Shown piece after piece: positions 55,381-64,000 of a stretch of 64,000 nt of DNA. The stretch spans positions 62,001 to 126,000 of the forward strand of contig NZ_WKKW01000004.1 in the NCBI RefSeq assembly GCF_009683175.1, given 5' to 3'. The first letter of the stretch is position 1; each line of letters opens with the position of its first letter. The position numbers were made by a program, and so were the translations under genes. The notes beneath the pieces were generated by a model that was not told the origin of the DNA, made no database searches, and saw nothing but the letters and a program-made list of their open reading frames with translations. Source of the DNA: Bifidobacterium asteroides (GTDB lineage Bacteria; Actinomycetota; Actinomycetes; Actinomycetales; Bifidobacteriaceae).

Positions 55381-57402
55381 GTGTCGTTACTAGCATCGGT
55401 CAAATCTTTTGTGGCACACCAGGTGGGTCATGGGGAGGGACCGACTGGCGAGGAGAATGCGGATTTGTCGCAGGCTACCCCCCGGGCCGCCGAGGATTCG
55501 CTGGCCCTGCCCAATACGCATTTCTGGTCGGCTGACTACGCCACCACCACGCGCATGGATCCGGCCTCGGGACTGCTTTCGGCCACCACCGCCGGCATGG
55601 GTCCGGTGCCTGACGACATGACCGTCTATGACATCTACGCCGACCGGGCCCGCCGCACCCCCGACCAGCCGGTGCTGCACTTTGTGGAGAACGGCAGCTG
55701 GACCTACCGGACCGGCCGGGAGATCCTGCACGACATCAGGACCACCGCCAAGGGCTTCCTGCACTACGGGCTGAAGAAGGGCGATGCCGTGGCCTTCATG
55801 TGCAGGACCAGCTACGAGTGGGACATCGTGGACGCCGCCGTCCTGTCAATCGGCGGGGTCATCGCCACCATCTACGACACCGATTCCGCCGAGCAGATCC
55901 GATTTATCGTCAACAACTCCGACGCCAGGCTGCTGGTGGTGCAGACCGCCGAGATGCGGGCCAAGGCCGAGGGGGCCGACAAGGAGTGCCCCACCCTGGA
56001 GCGGATCGCCTGCCTGGAGTCCGGGGCCCTGCAGGAGTTGCAGGCCTATGGGGAGTCGGTCAGCGACGCCGAACTCGACGAGCGGATCAACTCCATCCAC
56101 AAGACCGACCTCTGCTCCATCGTCTACACCTCCGGTTCCACAGCAGCGCCCAAGGGCGTGGAGATGACCCATGAGCATTATTGCCAGCTGGCCAGGAACC
56201 TGAACGCCTTCATCCCCAATCTGACCCACGACCCGGATGGATCCATCCTGCTCTTCCTGCCCCAGGCACACACCTTCGCCCGGGCCATCAGCTATGGGGT
56301 CGTCTACGGGACCATGCACGTGTACATCTCCTCCGGACTGGCCACCCTGCTGTCCGACCTGCAGGAGTCCAAGCCCACGGTCATCATCGGCGTGCCCAGG
56401 GTCTTTGAGAAGGTCTACAACGCCGCCTCCCAGAAGGCCGGGCACGGCATCAAGGGCAGAATCTTCAACAGAGCGGCCCGAGCGGCACGCACCTATATGG
56501 AAGACATCTCCCGCAAGGGCTGGCCGACCAAGCGCAGCGCCCTGCGGCGTGCCCTCTACGACCCGCTGGTCTACTCTTCCCTACGCCAGGTCCTGGGCGG
56601 ACGGGCCAAGTGGATCGTCTCCGGCGGCGCTCCCCTGGACCCGGAGCTGCTGGGGTTCTTCCGGGGCGCCAATGTTCCGGTCTATGAGGGCTACGGCCTG
56701 ACCGAGACCACCGCGCCCTGCGCCTTCAACCCCCTGGGCACCCCCTACCACAGGGGCTCGGTGGGCATCCCCTTCCCGGGATTCACCATCCGCATCGCCT
56801 CGGACGGCGAGGTACAGATCAAGGGCGTCTGCGTATTCCACCGCTACCACAAGAACGAGGAGGCCACTCGAGCATCCTTCACCGATGACGGCTGGTACGC
56901 CACCGGTGACCTTGGGCGGCTCTCCCGTGACGGGTTCCTCTTCCTGACCGGGCGCAAGAAGGACCTGATCATCACGGCAGGAGGCAAGAACGTCTCCCCC
57001 AGGCCCATCGAGGAGGTCATCGAGCGTTCCGAGATCGTCTCCCAGGCCCTGGTTCTGGGCGACAAGCGGCCCTTCATCTCGGCCCTGGTCACCTTGAACG
57101 AAACAGCCCTACGGCCCTGGCTGGCCTCCAAGGGGCTGGATCGGAACATGTCCCTGCAGGAGGCTGCGCAGAACGCCGTGGTCCGGGCCGAGGTCCAGGA
57201 GTATGTGGACCGGGCCAATGAGGGCGTCTCCCGGGCCGAATCGGTACGCAAGTTCATCATCCTGCCCGAGGAGTTCACCCAGGACAACGGGCTGATGACA
57301 CCATCCATGAAGGTGATCCGGCCCAAGGTCATCGAGCGCTACGCCGACCTGCTGAACACCCGGATGTACACGGCCAAGCGCACCCCGGCACCCCGCCGCT
57401 GA
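55381..57402 (+). CDS. fadD: Long-chain acyl-CoA synthetase (AMP-forming)
   Basis: 673 residues, in the ANL superfamily. It activates fatty acids to acyl-CoA through acyl-AMP. Visible: AMP-binding loop YTSGSTAAPKG (about residue 258), GYGLTETTAPCAF, and YATGDLGRLSRDGFLFLTGRKKDLIITAGGKNVSP with the hinge and late Lys. The length (about 600-680) and an N-terminal extension fit bifidobacterial acyl-CoA synthetases. Start GTG 55381 has AAGGAG 5 bases upstream. It is divergent from rplY and convergent with era. Since these bacteria lack beta-oxidation, a role in lipid uptake for phospholipid synthesis is more likely than fatty acid breakdown (inference). Confidence 0.92.
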   Translation: MSLLASVKSFVAHQVGHGEGPTGEENADLSQATPRAAEDSLALPNTHFWSADYATTTRMDPASGLLSATTAGMGPVPDDMTVYDIYADRARRTPDQPVLHFVENGSWTYRTGREILHDIRTTAKGFLHYGLKKGDAVAFMCRTSYEWDIVDAAVLSIGGVIATIYDTDSAEQIRFIVNNSDARLLVVQTAEMRAKAEGADKECPTLERIACLESGALQELQAYGESVSDAELDERINSIHKTDLCSIVYTSGSTAAPKGVEMTHEHYCQLARNLNAFIPNLTHDPDGSILLFLPQAHTFARAISYGVVYGTMHVYISSGLATLLSDLQESKPTVIIGVPRVFEKVYNAASQKAGHGIKGRIFNRAARAARTYMEDISRKGWPTKRSALRRALYDPLVYSSLRQVLGGRAKWIVSGGAPLDPELLGFFRGANVPVYEGYGLTETTAPCAFNPLGTPYHRGSVGIPFPGFTIRIASDGEVQIKGVCVFHRYHKNEEATRASFTDDGWYATGDLGRLSRDGFLFLTGRKKDLIITAGGKNVSPRPIEEVIERSEIVSQALVLGDKRPFISALVTLNETALRPWLASKGLDRNMSLQEAAQNAVVRAEVQEYVDRANEGVSRAESVRKFIILPEEFTQDNGLMTPSMKVIRPKVIERYADLLNTRMYTAKRTPAPRR

Positions 57403-57408
57403 GCACGA

Positions 57409-58362
57409 TCAGAACCCCAGGCGCTCCAGCTGCTTGGGGTCGGTCTGCCAGTTGCGGGCCACCTTGACGTGCAGGTCCAACCGGACCTTACGGCCCATGG
57501 TCCGGTTGACGGCGGTACGTAGCTTCTTCTTCACCCGGACCAGGTGCTCTGCTCCCCGCCCGATGACGATGGGCTTCTGCGAATCGCGCTCTACGTAGAT
57601 ACCTATATGGACAGTATCGCGCCCGCCCTCCGGATCCGGCTCGATGGACTCCACACGGACGGCCAGGGAGTGCGGCAGCTCGTCGTCGAGCTCCTCCAGG
57701 TAGGCTCCGCGGACCAGCTCGGCGATCATGTCCTCGGGACGCTCCTCGGTCAGCTGGTCATCCGGGTAGAGCTGAGGGCCCTCGGGCATGGCATCAATCA
57801 AAACCTGTGCCACCTCGTCCACGTTGTCAGCCTCCAGGGCGCTGACCGGAACAATCTGGGAGAAGTCGGCAAAGGTGCCGATCTCCAACAGCTTGTCCAC
57901 CAGCTGACCCTTGCTCAGCTGGTCAATCTTGGTCACTACGGCGATCAGCGGCTTTCGCCAGATCCACTTGCCGTCCTTGTCCTTGCGGGCGAAGTCGGAC
58001 CGCAGCCGACTGAGAATGCGACGGTCGCCAGGGCCGATGGCCTGGTCGGCAGGCAGCAGAAATGCAATGGCGTCCACGTCCGACAGGGAGGCCTCCACGA
58101 CGTCGTTGAGACGCTGACCCAACAGGGTGCGCGGACGGTGGATGCCCGGGGTGTCCACCAGAACCACCTGGGCCTCTGGCCGGGTCATGATTCCCCGGAT
58201 GGCCTTGCGGGTGGTCTCCGGCCTTGAGGAAGCTATGGCGATGGGTCTGCCCACCAGGGCGTTCATGAGCGTGGACTTACCCACATTGGGTCGGCCCACT
58301 ACTGCCACGAATCCCGATCGGTGGACCGGTGCCTTGGCCTCGCTCTGTTCTTCCTTGGTCAT
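57409..58362 (-). CDS. era: GTPase Era
   Basis: 317 residues. It is a ribosome-assembly GTPase that binds the 3' end of 16S rRNA. G1 is GRPNVGKST (about residue 23), G3 DTPGIHRPRT, G4 TKIDQ, and the C-terminal KH domain has VIGRGAEHLVRVKKKLRTAVNRTMGRKVRLDLHVKVARNW. The start ATG 58362 overlaps the corC stop as ATGA with AGGAG upstream. It is the last gene of rsmE-hit-phoH-ybeY-corC-era, and convergent with fadD. Confidence 0.96.
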   Translation of the reverse strand: MTKEEQSEAKAPVHRSGFVAVVGRPNVGKSTLMNALVGRPIAIASSRPETTRKAIRGIMTRPEAQVVLVDTPGIHRPRTLLGQRLNDVVEASLSDVDAIAFLLPADQAIGPGDRRILSRLRSDFARKDKDGKWIWRKPLIAVVTKIDQLSKGQLVDKLLEIGTFADFSQIVPVSALEADNVDEVAQVLIDAMPEGPQLYPDDQLTEERPEDMIAELVRGAYLEELDDELPHSLAVRVESIEPDPEGGRDTVHIGIYVERDSQKPIVIGRGAEHLVRVKKKLRTAVNRTMGRKVRLDLHVKVARNWQTDPKQLERLGF

Positions 58363-59768
58363 GAGTTCTCCTGACTGTCCTGCTCGGGTTGGTCCCCGTC
58401 GGTCTGTTGGTCTTCCTCCGCACCGTCCTCAAGGGCGATGCTGGATCCGTTGGCTGGCTCGACCACGATGGTGGCGATCTTCTTGCGGCGACCCACGGCT
58501 TCGCCCGCAGTCAACCTGATTCCCCGGGTCACTGCCGATGAGCCTGAGACCGGCACGGAGCCCAGCAGCTTGGTCAGCAGTCCATAGACCGTGTCCACGT
58601 CGTCCTCGTCGATAGTGATCTCATAGAGTTCCTCCAAGTCGGCGATGGGCGTGCGGACCGGCAGCTGCCAGGTGTGCGGGCCGATCTGCTTGGGCTCGTC
58701 ATGCTGGACCCGGTCGTGCTCGTCCTCCAGCTCGCCCACGATCTGCTCGATGGCGTCCTCAATGGTGACCAGGCCGGCGATGCCCCCATACTCGTCCACA
58801 ACCACGGCCAGGTGGTGGCGGGAGCGCTGCATGTAGTGGAAGAGGTCGTCCACCGGCTTGGATTCAGGCACCAGAACAGGCCGACGGATGATGGAGGCGA
58901 CCGATCTGTCGCCCTTGTGGCTGAAGGCCAGGGCCCGGACTACGTCCTTCAAGTAGACGATGCCGACCAGGTCATCCACGTCGTCCCCAATGGCAGGTAT
59001 GCGGGAGAACCCTGACCGGGAGAAGAGCTTCAGGGCTGAGTCCAGGCTGGCATCCTTGGAGATGCAGATCATGTCGGTGCGAGGGACCATGATCTCGCGG
59101 GTCAGCGTGGTCGACAGGGTCAACACGTTCTTCAGCATCTCCGAGATTTCAGGATCGAAGGCGCCGGCCTCCACCAACTGGTCGACCATGGCACGGCCCT
59201 GCTCGATCTGGATCTTCTCCAGTTCCTCGTCGTCGGAAAGGTCGCCGCGATGGTTTTTGCGGGCACTGGCTTCAGCCTGCCGCCGACGCTTGAAGGGAGT
59301 CAGAAGAACGGCCAGCCCGACCAGGCGGACGTGCTTAAGCAATGCTTCCATGGGCTGACGGGAACGCCCACGAGGACCCAGGGTGACGGAGACGGCGGCC
59401 ACCAGGATGGCCATGACCACTCCGCACAGCAACTGCTCCCAGAGGGACAGGCCGCCAAGAGCAGCCATGCAGGCCACCAGGACGCCGACCAGGATGTCAC
59501 AGATGATGCGGAAAAAGGCACAGGCGCTGCCTGTCACCTGCCGTTGGGAAATCAGACTCTGTGCCCGATGAATGCGGTCAATCCGCTTCATTCTGGAGAA
59601 CTGGCTGAGCTCCTGGTCGGTCTGCAGTCCCAAAATCAAATTATTGAGACTGGACCTGGTCACCCGATTTAGCGCCCCCTGGGCCTCTGCCAACGCCAGG
59701 GAGAGCACGACCAGGGCGATGACGGCCACAGCCATGACCACCAGGGCAGCGATGATCCGCTCACTCAT
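58359..59768 (-). CDS. CNNM/CorC-family transporter-associated protein (DUF21 and CBS)
   Basis: 469 residues. An N-terminal DUF21 membrane domain (about 1-190) with four hydrophobic segments is followed by a CBS pair (about 205-330: [69 protein letters not shown]) and a C-terminal CorC/HlyC domain (about 345-430: [18 protein letters not shown]). These proteins take part in magnesium/cobalt efflux; some are labelled 'hemolysin'. ATG 59768 follows GGAGAGG and overlaps ybeY by 8 bases. The tail ends in an acidic stretch ([18 protein letters not shown]). Confidence 0.9.
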   Translation of the reverse strand: MSERIIAALVVMAVAVIALVVLSLALAEAQGALNRVTRSSLNNLILGLQTDQELSQFSRMKRIDRIHRAQSLISQRQVTGSACAFFRIICDILVGVLVACMAALGGLSLWEQLLCGVVMAILVAAVSVTLGPRGRSRQPMEALLKHVRLVGLAVLLTPFKRRRQAEASARKNHRGDLSDDEELEKIQIEQGRAMVDQLVEAGAFDPEISEMLKNVLTLSTTLTREIMVPRTDMICISKDASLDSALKLFSRSGFSRIPAIGDDVDDLVGIVYLKDVVRALAFSHKGDRSVASIIRRPVLVPESKPVDDLFHYMQRSRHHLAVVVDEYGGIAGLVTIEDAIEQIVGELEDEHDRVQHDEPKQIGPHTWQLPVRTPIADLEELYEITIDEDDVDTVYGLLTKLLGSVPVSGSSAVTRGIRLTAGEAVGRRKKIATIVVEPANGSSIALEDGAEEDQQTDGDQPEQDSQENS

Positions 59769-60315
59769 GGGATTTGCCTCTCCGGTGGGCATCACGACCG
59801 TACCGCTCGTAGATTTCCAGAGCATTGGTGGCCCCGGCAGGCAACGCGGCATCCGTAATCGGCCCCTGGCGAAGGGCCAGGAAGGTCAGCAAGAGTTGGC
59901 GTTGCAGGCCGAACATCTGCGCCTCCTGTTCACTGCTGGCATGGTCGTATCCCAGCAGATGCAGGGTGCCGTGGATAGCCAGCAGCAGCATCTCCTCCAT
60001 GGTGGAATGACCTGCTGCCAGAGCCTGCTGGGCCGCCACCCAGGGGCAGATGACAATGTCGCCCAGGATGCCCTCCTGCCGATGGTTCTCGTCTCCGGGG
60101 CGCAGCTCGTCCATAGGGAAGCTCATGACATCGGTTGGCCCGGCCAGGTTCATCCAGCGCTCGTGCAACACCGCCATGGGCTCGGGATCGTTGAAGATGA
60201 TGGTCATGTCGGACTGGGTGCTCACCCGCATCTGGTCCAGTACCCAAACCCCCAGGTCGGAGAAGGTCTTGGCGTCGATCAGCCACTGGGTCTCGTTGGT
60301 CACCTCTACGCTCAT
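59761..60315 (-). CDS. ybeY: Endoribonuclease YbeY (rRNA maturation)
   Basis: 184 residues. A metal-dependent RNase needed for 16S rRNA 3' end maturation and ribosome quality control. The zinc site is the three-His motif [13 protein letters not shown] (HGxLHLxGYDH, about residues 114-126). The N-terminal [15 protein letters not shown] (TDVLSF-type) is also a family mark. It overlaps phoH by 4 bases and corC by 8. It has a C-terminal extension of about 20 residues compared with short forms. Confidence 0.96.
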   Translation of the reverse strand: MSVEVTNETQWLIDAKTFSDLGVWVLDQMRVSTQSDMTIIFNDPEPMAVLHERWMNLAGPTDVMSFPMDELRPGDENHRQEGILGDIVICPWVAAQQALAAGHSTMEEMLLLAIHGTLHLLGYDHASSEQEAQMFGLQRQLLLTFLALRQGPITDAALPAGATNALEIYERYGRDAHRRGKSHE

Positions 60316-61487
60316 GCCTGCTCCCGTCCATGGCTGCGGGCTTGATCTGCGCGGTCGTAGGCCCGGACAATCTGCCCGACCAGCCGATTGCGCACTACGT
60401 CGGCCGCCTGCAGGTGTACGAAGGCAATATCGTCGATGCCATGCAACACCCCTTCAATGGTTGCCAGACCGGATGCGGGCCCGCCCAGATCGACCTGGGT
60501 GACGTCGCCGGTGATGACCATCTTGGTGTTGAAGCCCAGACGGGTCAGAAACATCTTCATCTGCCTGCGGGTGGTGTTCTGCGCCTCGTCCAGAATGACA
60601 AAGGCATCGTTCAGTGTCCGTCCTCGCATGTAGGCCAGCGGAGCCACCTCAATGGTCTCGTCGGCCAGAAGCCGGTGGAGCCTTGAGGTGCCCAGCATGT
60701 CGGCCAGGGCATCGTAGAGGGGCCTCAGGTAGGGGTCGACCTTCTCATTGAGGGTGCCGGGCAGGAAGCCCAGACTCTCCCCCGCCTCCACGGCAGGCCT
60801 GGTCAGAATGATTCGCCCGATGCGCCCGGCCCGGAATTCCTGAACGGCCTTGGCCACCGCCAGATAGGTCTTGCCGGTGCCGGCCGGACCGATGCCAAAG
60901 GTGATGGTATGCGTTTCAATGGCTGCCACGTAGGCGGACTGGCCAGCGGTCTTGGGCCTGATCGGACCCTTGGAGGCCTGGGTCAGGGGGCGGCGACGAA
61001 CTGTAGCAGGGGCTGCCTGGCGGGGTTGGACGCCGCCTTCCAGCGTGTTGCTCGCCTCCGACTCGGCAATGGCTGTCTCATGATAATTGGGGTCTACAGA
61101 AGTATGGTCTGTCGTATTACGGTCCTGAGTATCGCGGTCTTGCATTTTGCGGTCTGTAATTTTCTGCCCTTCTGGACGGGAGTAGTCAACCGCAGTTGCG
61201 GGGGCAGTCCCCAAGCGACGGTGATCCAGTATTCGCCCCACCTGATCGGCATCCAGGGGAACCTGATCGGCGGTCTGCATGAGTTCAGACAGCAGGTCCC
61301 GGATCTGGGCCGCCTGAACGTCGCCCTGCCGGTCCTGGGCCCGCAGCACGATCCGGTTGCCTCGAACTAGGATGGACACTGCCGGGAAGGCGCGCCCGAT
61401 CCTGTCGATGACTGCATCCTCCGGCCCCAACACCTGAACCGGGTCGATCCCCTCCGGAATCTCCAGGGTTCGCGTAGTTACCGCCAC
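60312..61487 (-). CDS. phoH: PhoH-like ATPase
   Basis: 391 residues. The N-terminal about 85 residues form a small domain seen in longer PhoH/PhoL proteins. A variable, polar linker with a 15-bp tandem repeat follows (about residues 110-130). The ATPase core has P-loop [16 protein letters not shown] (about residue 199), Walker [22 protein letters not shown] and [11 protein letters not shown]. It is linked to RNA and ribosome metabolism with YbeY. Start GTG 61487 has AGGAAGGG upstream. It is usually 310-350 residues in this group, so the linker accounts for the extra length. Confidence 0.94.
   Translation of the reverse strand: MAVTTRTLEIPEGIDPVQVLGPEDAVIDRIGRAFPAVSILVRGNRIVLRAQDRQGDVQAAQIRDLLSELMQTADQVPLDADQVGRILDHRRLGTAPATAVDYSRPEGQKITDRKMQDRDTQDRNTTDHTSVDPNYHETAIAESEASNTLEGGVQPRQAAPATVRRRPLTQASKGPIRPKTAGQSAYVAAIETHTITFGIGPAGTGKTYLAVAKAVQEFRAGRIGRIILTRPAVEAGESLGFLPGTLNEKVDPYLRPLYDALADMLGTSRLHRLLADETIEVAPLAYMRGRTLNDAFVILDEAQNTTRRQMKMFLTRLGFNTKMVITGDVTQVDLGGPASGLATIEGVLHGIDDIAFVHLQAADVVRNRLVGQIVRAYDRADQARSHGREQA
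61098..61157. repeat. 15-bp tandem repeat, four copies, within phoH
   Basis: Four 15-bp units in frame code for [15 protein letters not shown] and TDHTS (positions 61143-61157, 61128-61142, 61113-61127, 61098-61112 on the minus strand). They share the central (T/Q)-D-(R/H) and differ at other bases, so the array is old or diverged. It lies in the polar linker, not in the catalytic core. Confidence 0.75.
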
Positions 61488-61527
61488 GGATTCCCTTCCT
61501 GCACGACGACGATGGTGAACATGGGCC

Positions 61528-61875
61528 TCACTCGGGCAGCACCTGTCCGGTCAGGACGTGGGCGTGGACATGGAAGACCGACTGGCCGGCATCCTCCCCT
61601 GTGTTGAAAATCAGCCGGTAGGCTCCATGGAAGTCCTGGTCGGCAATCTGTTGTGCCACCTGGACGATGTAGGCCAGGGTGTCAGGATCGGCCTTGGCCA
61701 ATTCGGCCACCGACGCATAGTGGTGACGAGGGACGATCAGGACATGGACGGCGGCCTTGGGGTTGGCATCCTTGAAAGCGTAGACGGTCTCATCCTCATA
61801 GACCTTTTCGCTTGGAACCTCCCCCGCCACGATTCTGCAGAAAATACAGTCCTCCTGTCGATCGTCATCGCTCAT
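61528..61875 (-). CDS. HIT-family nucleotide-binding protein (Hint-like)
   Basis: 115 residues, single HIT domain. N-terminal [20 protein letters not shown] carries the Cys pair common in bacterial HIT proteins. The HxHxH motif is VFHVHAHVL near the end (catalytic His), and [12 protein letters not shown] in the middle. Hint proteins hydrolyse adenosine phosphoramidates; exact substrate is unknown. ATG 61875 has AAGGAG 5 bases upstream; the GTG at 61881 is too close to it. It is in line with phoH (40-base gap). Confidence 0.93.
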   Translation of the reverse strand: MSDDDRQEDCIFCRIVAGEVPSEKVYEDETVYAFKDANPKAAVHVLIVPRHHYASVAELAKADPDTLAYIVQVAQQIADQDFHGAYRLIFNTGEDAGQSVFHVHAHVLTGQVLPE

Positions 61876-61963
61876 GACCACTCCTTACTGTTTGCCGGCA
61901 TTGCTGTTTTGGCGTTTTTGCTGTTTTCCATCTTATTGTCGAGGTTGTATATTGCGCGCGACT

Positions 61964-62764
61964 TCATGCGCTGGGCTCAGGGGCTTCGGACTGCCAACGA
62001 CCCAACATGTCCGCCAGCAGGGTCAGGGCCACAGGTCCGGCCAGGGCGGCCCGGAGGATGTTGCCGCCCAACCGAACTGCCAGGGCTCCCTCCCTCATCA
62101 TGGTCTGAACCTCCTGATCGGCAATCCCGCCTTCCGGGCCCACAACCACGGCAACAGGCGAGCTCGCTGGAAGCTTGTCTACGCGCTTGCGGACAGCATC
62201 CCATCCAAGGTCGGCGTCCTGGTGCAGTACCAGCACCAGACCTCCCTGGTCGGTCGCCTTCCGACACCAGGAGGCAAGACCCCGGCTGTCCACCTTGTCC
62301 AACAGTCGAGGACGGTAGGCCCTCCTGCTCTGCTCAGTGGCTGCGTCCAATGTGGCCTGCCAGTGCCGATCGTTGCGGCCGGGCCTCCATTTGGCTATGG
62401 ATCGGTCGGCCTGCCAGGGCATGACCTGATCCACTCCGATCTGGGTGGCCATGTCGATGGCCTGCTCGTCCCTGCCGCCCTTGGCCAGGGCCTGAACAAG
62501 TATCAGTTCCTTCTCGGGAGGCGCCTGGCGGCCTACATCGGTGACCTCCACCAGGCCGGTCGAAGCATCCCTGACCAGGGCGCTGATGCGCAGTCCGTCT
62601 CCGTCTGATAGATCCAGCTGGTCCCCGTTCTGCAGCCTCATGGAGCTCAGGGCATGGCGACGGATGCGCTCGGGCAGGGTCAGGCGCCAGCCGGTATGGA
62701 GCTCATCGCTGGCCAGCGGGGAGTCATCGTGGTCGGGATCCAGCAGGAAGAGGGGTGCAGTCAT
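61964..62764 (-). CDS. rsmE: 16S rRNA m3U1498 methyltransferase
   Basis: 266 residues. SPOUT methyltransferase acting on U1498 of 16S rRNA. Visible: RRHALSSMRLQNGD (N-terminal PUA-like), LVQALAKGGRDEQAIDMATQIGVDQVMPW, the SAM knot VAVVVGPEGGIADQEV, and VRLGGNILRAALAGPVAL. The last differs from the usual ILRTETA, with Ala replacing the Thr/Glu positions. No ribosome site precedes the ATG 62764; TAGCCT ends seven bases before the ATG, so a leaderless message is possible. Confidence 0.93.
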   Translation of the reverse strand: MTAPLFLLDPDHDDSPLASDELHTGWRLTLPERIRRHALSSMRLQNGDQLDLSDGDGLRISALVRDASTGLVEVTDVGRQAPPEKELILVQALAKGGRDEQAIDMATQIGVDQVMPWQADRSIAKWRPGRNDRHWQATLDAATEQSRRAYRPRLLDKVDSRGLASWCRKATDQGGLVLVLHQDADLGWDAVRKRVDKLPASSPVAVVVGPEGGIADQEVQTMMREGALAVRLGGNILRAALAGPVALTLLADMLGRWQSEAPEPSA

Positions 62765-62853
62765 GGTGTTAGGCTACAGCCCGCCGCGGAAAAAGACCCT
62801 CCCGTGACGACACGCTCCCTCAATCGCCCAGTGCGCAATATCGTCTGAGATGC

Positions 62854-62859
62854 TATTAT
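62854..62859 (+). promoter_or_regulatory. Candidate -10 of tRNA-Leu
   Basis: TATTAT (five of six to consensus) lies 24 bases before the 5' end of the tRNA, the expected distance for a short leader. The -35 region (near TGCGCA, 16-base spacer) is weak. Confidence 0.55.
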
Positions 62860-62883
62860 TGTCTCCGTTGCGATTACGCACCT

Positions 62884-62972
62884 GTCCGGGTGGCGGAATG
62901 GTAGACGCGCTAGCTTGAGGTGCTAGTGCCTATATATATACAGGCGTACGGGTTCAACTCCCGTTCCGGACA
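62884..62972 (+). tRNA. tRNA-Leu (anticodon GAG)
   Basis: An 89-nt class II tRNA. The acceptor stem GTCCGGG pairs with TTCCGGAC (one G-U). The anticodon arm CTAGC-TTGAGGT-GCTAG has a 7-nt loop with anticodon GAG, reading CUC and CUU. The long variable arm (TGCCT...CAGGCG) has an unusual TA-rich loop (TATATATATA). The T arm is ACGGG-TTCAACT-CCCGT. CCA is not encoded. It is isolated in a gap between rsmE and the SpoU-type gene. Confidence 0.95.
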
Positions 62973-63219
62973 CTCGATTCCACGTCGTTGGGGCTATTGC
63001 GATTCGTATCTTTCCTGCTTTCTACATTTATTGAAATGTGCTATCGCATGGAAGATTTGTAAATCCATGCGTGGCTTGAATCGTTGCTTTGATTAATACA
63101 GCTGATCGGTACGGCTCTTTCTGACCTATTATTCGAGCTCTCCATCGAAAATGTCTCATGCTCGGTTTTCGGTTGCGCCGCCTATGCTGTTACCAGTACC
63201 AGAGGGAGGAACGGCAGAC
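62973..63219 (+). other. AT-rich gap downstream of tRNA-Leu, with hairpins
   Basis: No gene is seen in this 247-bp stretch. It is clearly more AT-rich than its flanks. It holds a hairpin ACATTT-ATTG-AAATGT (63024-63039) and a stronger one, CGCATGGA (63045-63052) with TCCATGCG (63064-63071). A TATTAT at 63127-63132 could be the -10 of the downstream methyltransferase gene, with no clear -35. Confidence 0.45.
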
Positions 63220-64000
63220 GTGTTCAAGGTGAGAATCGACTCCATCGAGGATGACAGAATCGAAGCCTACACCAGGCTGACCGAGCCTCAGCTGCGCAAC
63301 CGTCTGGAACCCGCCAAGGGCCTGTTTATCGCCGAGTCCCCCAAGGTCATCGCCCGCGCCCTGGATGCCGGGGTTGAGCCTATCTCCTTCCTGGTGGAAG
63401 AGCCCTGGCTGGAGGGGATGCATTCCATGTTCGACCAGGTGGACGCAGCCTTTGGACCCGACATTCCCGTCTACGTCGCCAGCCCAGCACAGCTCAAAGC
63501 CATCACCGGCTACCGGCTACATCGGGGCGCACTAGCCGCCATGAGGCGCTGGCCTCTGCCCACTGTGGAGCAGGTTTGCCGCTCGGCAAGGCGGGTGGCC
63601 GTCATGGAGAACATTGTTGATCACACCAACATCGGCGCACTAATGCGTTCAGCGGCAGCCCTGCAGGTGGATGCGGTACTGGTAACCCCTTCCTGCTCTG
63701 ACCCTCTCTACCGCCGGGCTGCAAGGGTCTCCATGGGCACTGTCTTTCAGGTTCCCTGGACCAGGATTGGTGGCGACGATGTCCACACCTGGCCCGACCA
63801 GGGCATGCGCCAACTACACGATTTGGGCTTCACCACGGCGGCCATGGCCCTGAATCGGGATGCCATCAGCCTGGATGAACTGGCGGAGCGGCTAGGGCCT
63901 GGGCCAGACCAGATCGATCGCCTGGCCCTAATATTCGGTACCGAAGGTGATGGGCTGAGCCACAGGACCATTGCCCGAGCGGACCTGACCGTGCGCATCC
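63220..64000 (+). CDS. SpoU/TrmH-family RNA methyltransferase, 3' end cut by window
   Basis: Open from GTG 63220 to the window end, 260 codons. An RNA 2'-O-methyltransferase of the SPOUT type. Motif 1 is NIVDHTNIGALMRSAAALQVDAVLV (about residue 130), followed by CSDPLYRRAARVSMGTVFQVPW, motif 2 LIFGTEGDGLS at the C-terminus, and the beginning of motif 3 (DLTVRI). Only about 10-25 residues are missing. An N-terminal substrate-binding domain (LRNRLEPAKGLFIAESPKVIARAL) is like TrmH/RlmB. GGAGG is about 9 bases before the GTG; the neighbouring TATTAT may be its promoter. Whether it acts on tRNA or rRNA is not decided. Confidence 0.9.
   Translation, partial: MFKVRIDSIEDDRIEAYTRLTEPQLRNRLEPAKGLFIAESPKVIARALDAGVEPISFLVEEPWLEGMHSMFDQVDAAFGPDIPVYVASPAQLKAITGYRLHRGALAAMRRWPLPTVEQVCRSARRVAVMENIVDHTNIGALMRSAAALQVDAVLVTPSCSDPLYRRAARVSMGTVFQVPWTRIGGDDVHTWPDQGMRQLHDLGFTTAAMALNRDAISLDELAERLGPGPDQIDRLALIFGTEGDGLSHRTIARADLTVRI

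Noticed and set aside
55400-56445. Minus-strand open frames within fadD
   Set aside because: Mirror frames of a clear acyl-CoA synthetase.
1-64000. Mobile elements, CRISPR array or rRNA
   Set aside because: No transposase or integrase motif, no regularly spaced direct repeats and no rRNA-like segment was seen in reading both strands.

Overview
The window is a GC-rich actinobacterial chromosome segment, most likely from a Bifidobacterium or a close relative in Bifidobacteriaceae. The reasons are the uvrA-uvrC-aroE-rapZ-whiA-pgk-tpiA-secG order, frequent GTG and TTG starts, an actinobacterial-type LexA box before uvrA, the hit-phoH-ybeY-corC-era cluster, and proteins that read like bifidobacterial housekeeping genes. 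A coproheme decarboxylase-like gene at the left edge would fit a lineage with some heme metabolism, such as the bee-associated bifidobacteria, but species cannot be fixed from the sequence alone. Nearly all of the window is coding. I saw no insertion sequence, prophage, CRISPR array or rRNA.

Layout. 1-705: a HemQ/ChdC-type gene, cut by the window edge. 938-11668 (minus): secG, tpiA, pgk, whiA, rapZ, aroE, uvrC, uvrA, read from uvrA toward secG; the uvrA end has a promoter overlapped by a LexA box. 11774-20002: tag, a Ser-rich TspO-like membrane protein, an ABC-F ATPase, an MgtC-type membrane protein, a bifunctional NAD(P)HX repair enzyme, phosphoglycerate mutase and a CmbR-like LysR regulator. 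20022-21140: a membrane-anchored DsbA-like thiol oxidoreductase. 21297-27736 (minus): a tightly packed pyrB-I-C-F-K-D-E operon for UMP synthesis. 27807-30887: glnE.

30888-31580 is the only long gap. It has a consensus -10 for glnE, several short inverted repeats and no convincing gene. 31581-42277: a small membrane protein, the metE-metF pair, a SixA-like phosphatase, tRNA m1A58 methyltransferase, a heterodimeric ABC exporter, a YlmA-like ABC ATPase and a small membrane protein. 42323-48485: gltB-gltD. 48570-51795: lepA-hemW. 51941-57402: rpsT, a TRIC-type channel, ilvE, rplY/ctc and an acyl-CoA synthetase. 57409-62764 (minus): rsmE, hit, phoH, ybeY, corC, era. 62884-62972: tRNA-Leu(GAG). 63220-64000: a SpoU-type RNA methyltransferase, cut by the right edge.

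The genes cover central glycolysis, pyrimidine synthesis, nitrogen assimilation (gltBD, glnE), methionine synthesis, nucleotide excision repair and ribosome maturation. I did not find a clearly new multi-gene system. The strongest leads are the heme-synthesis enzyme, the SOS-type control region joined to aroE/rapZ, the structured gap at 30.9-31.6 kb, the Ser-rich head on the TspO-like protein and a 15-bp tandem repeat inside phoH.
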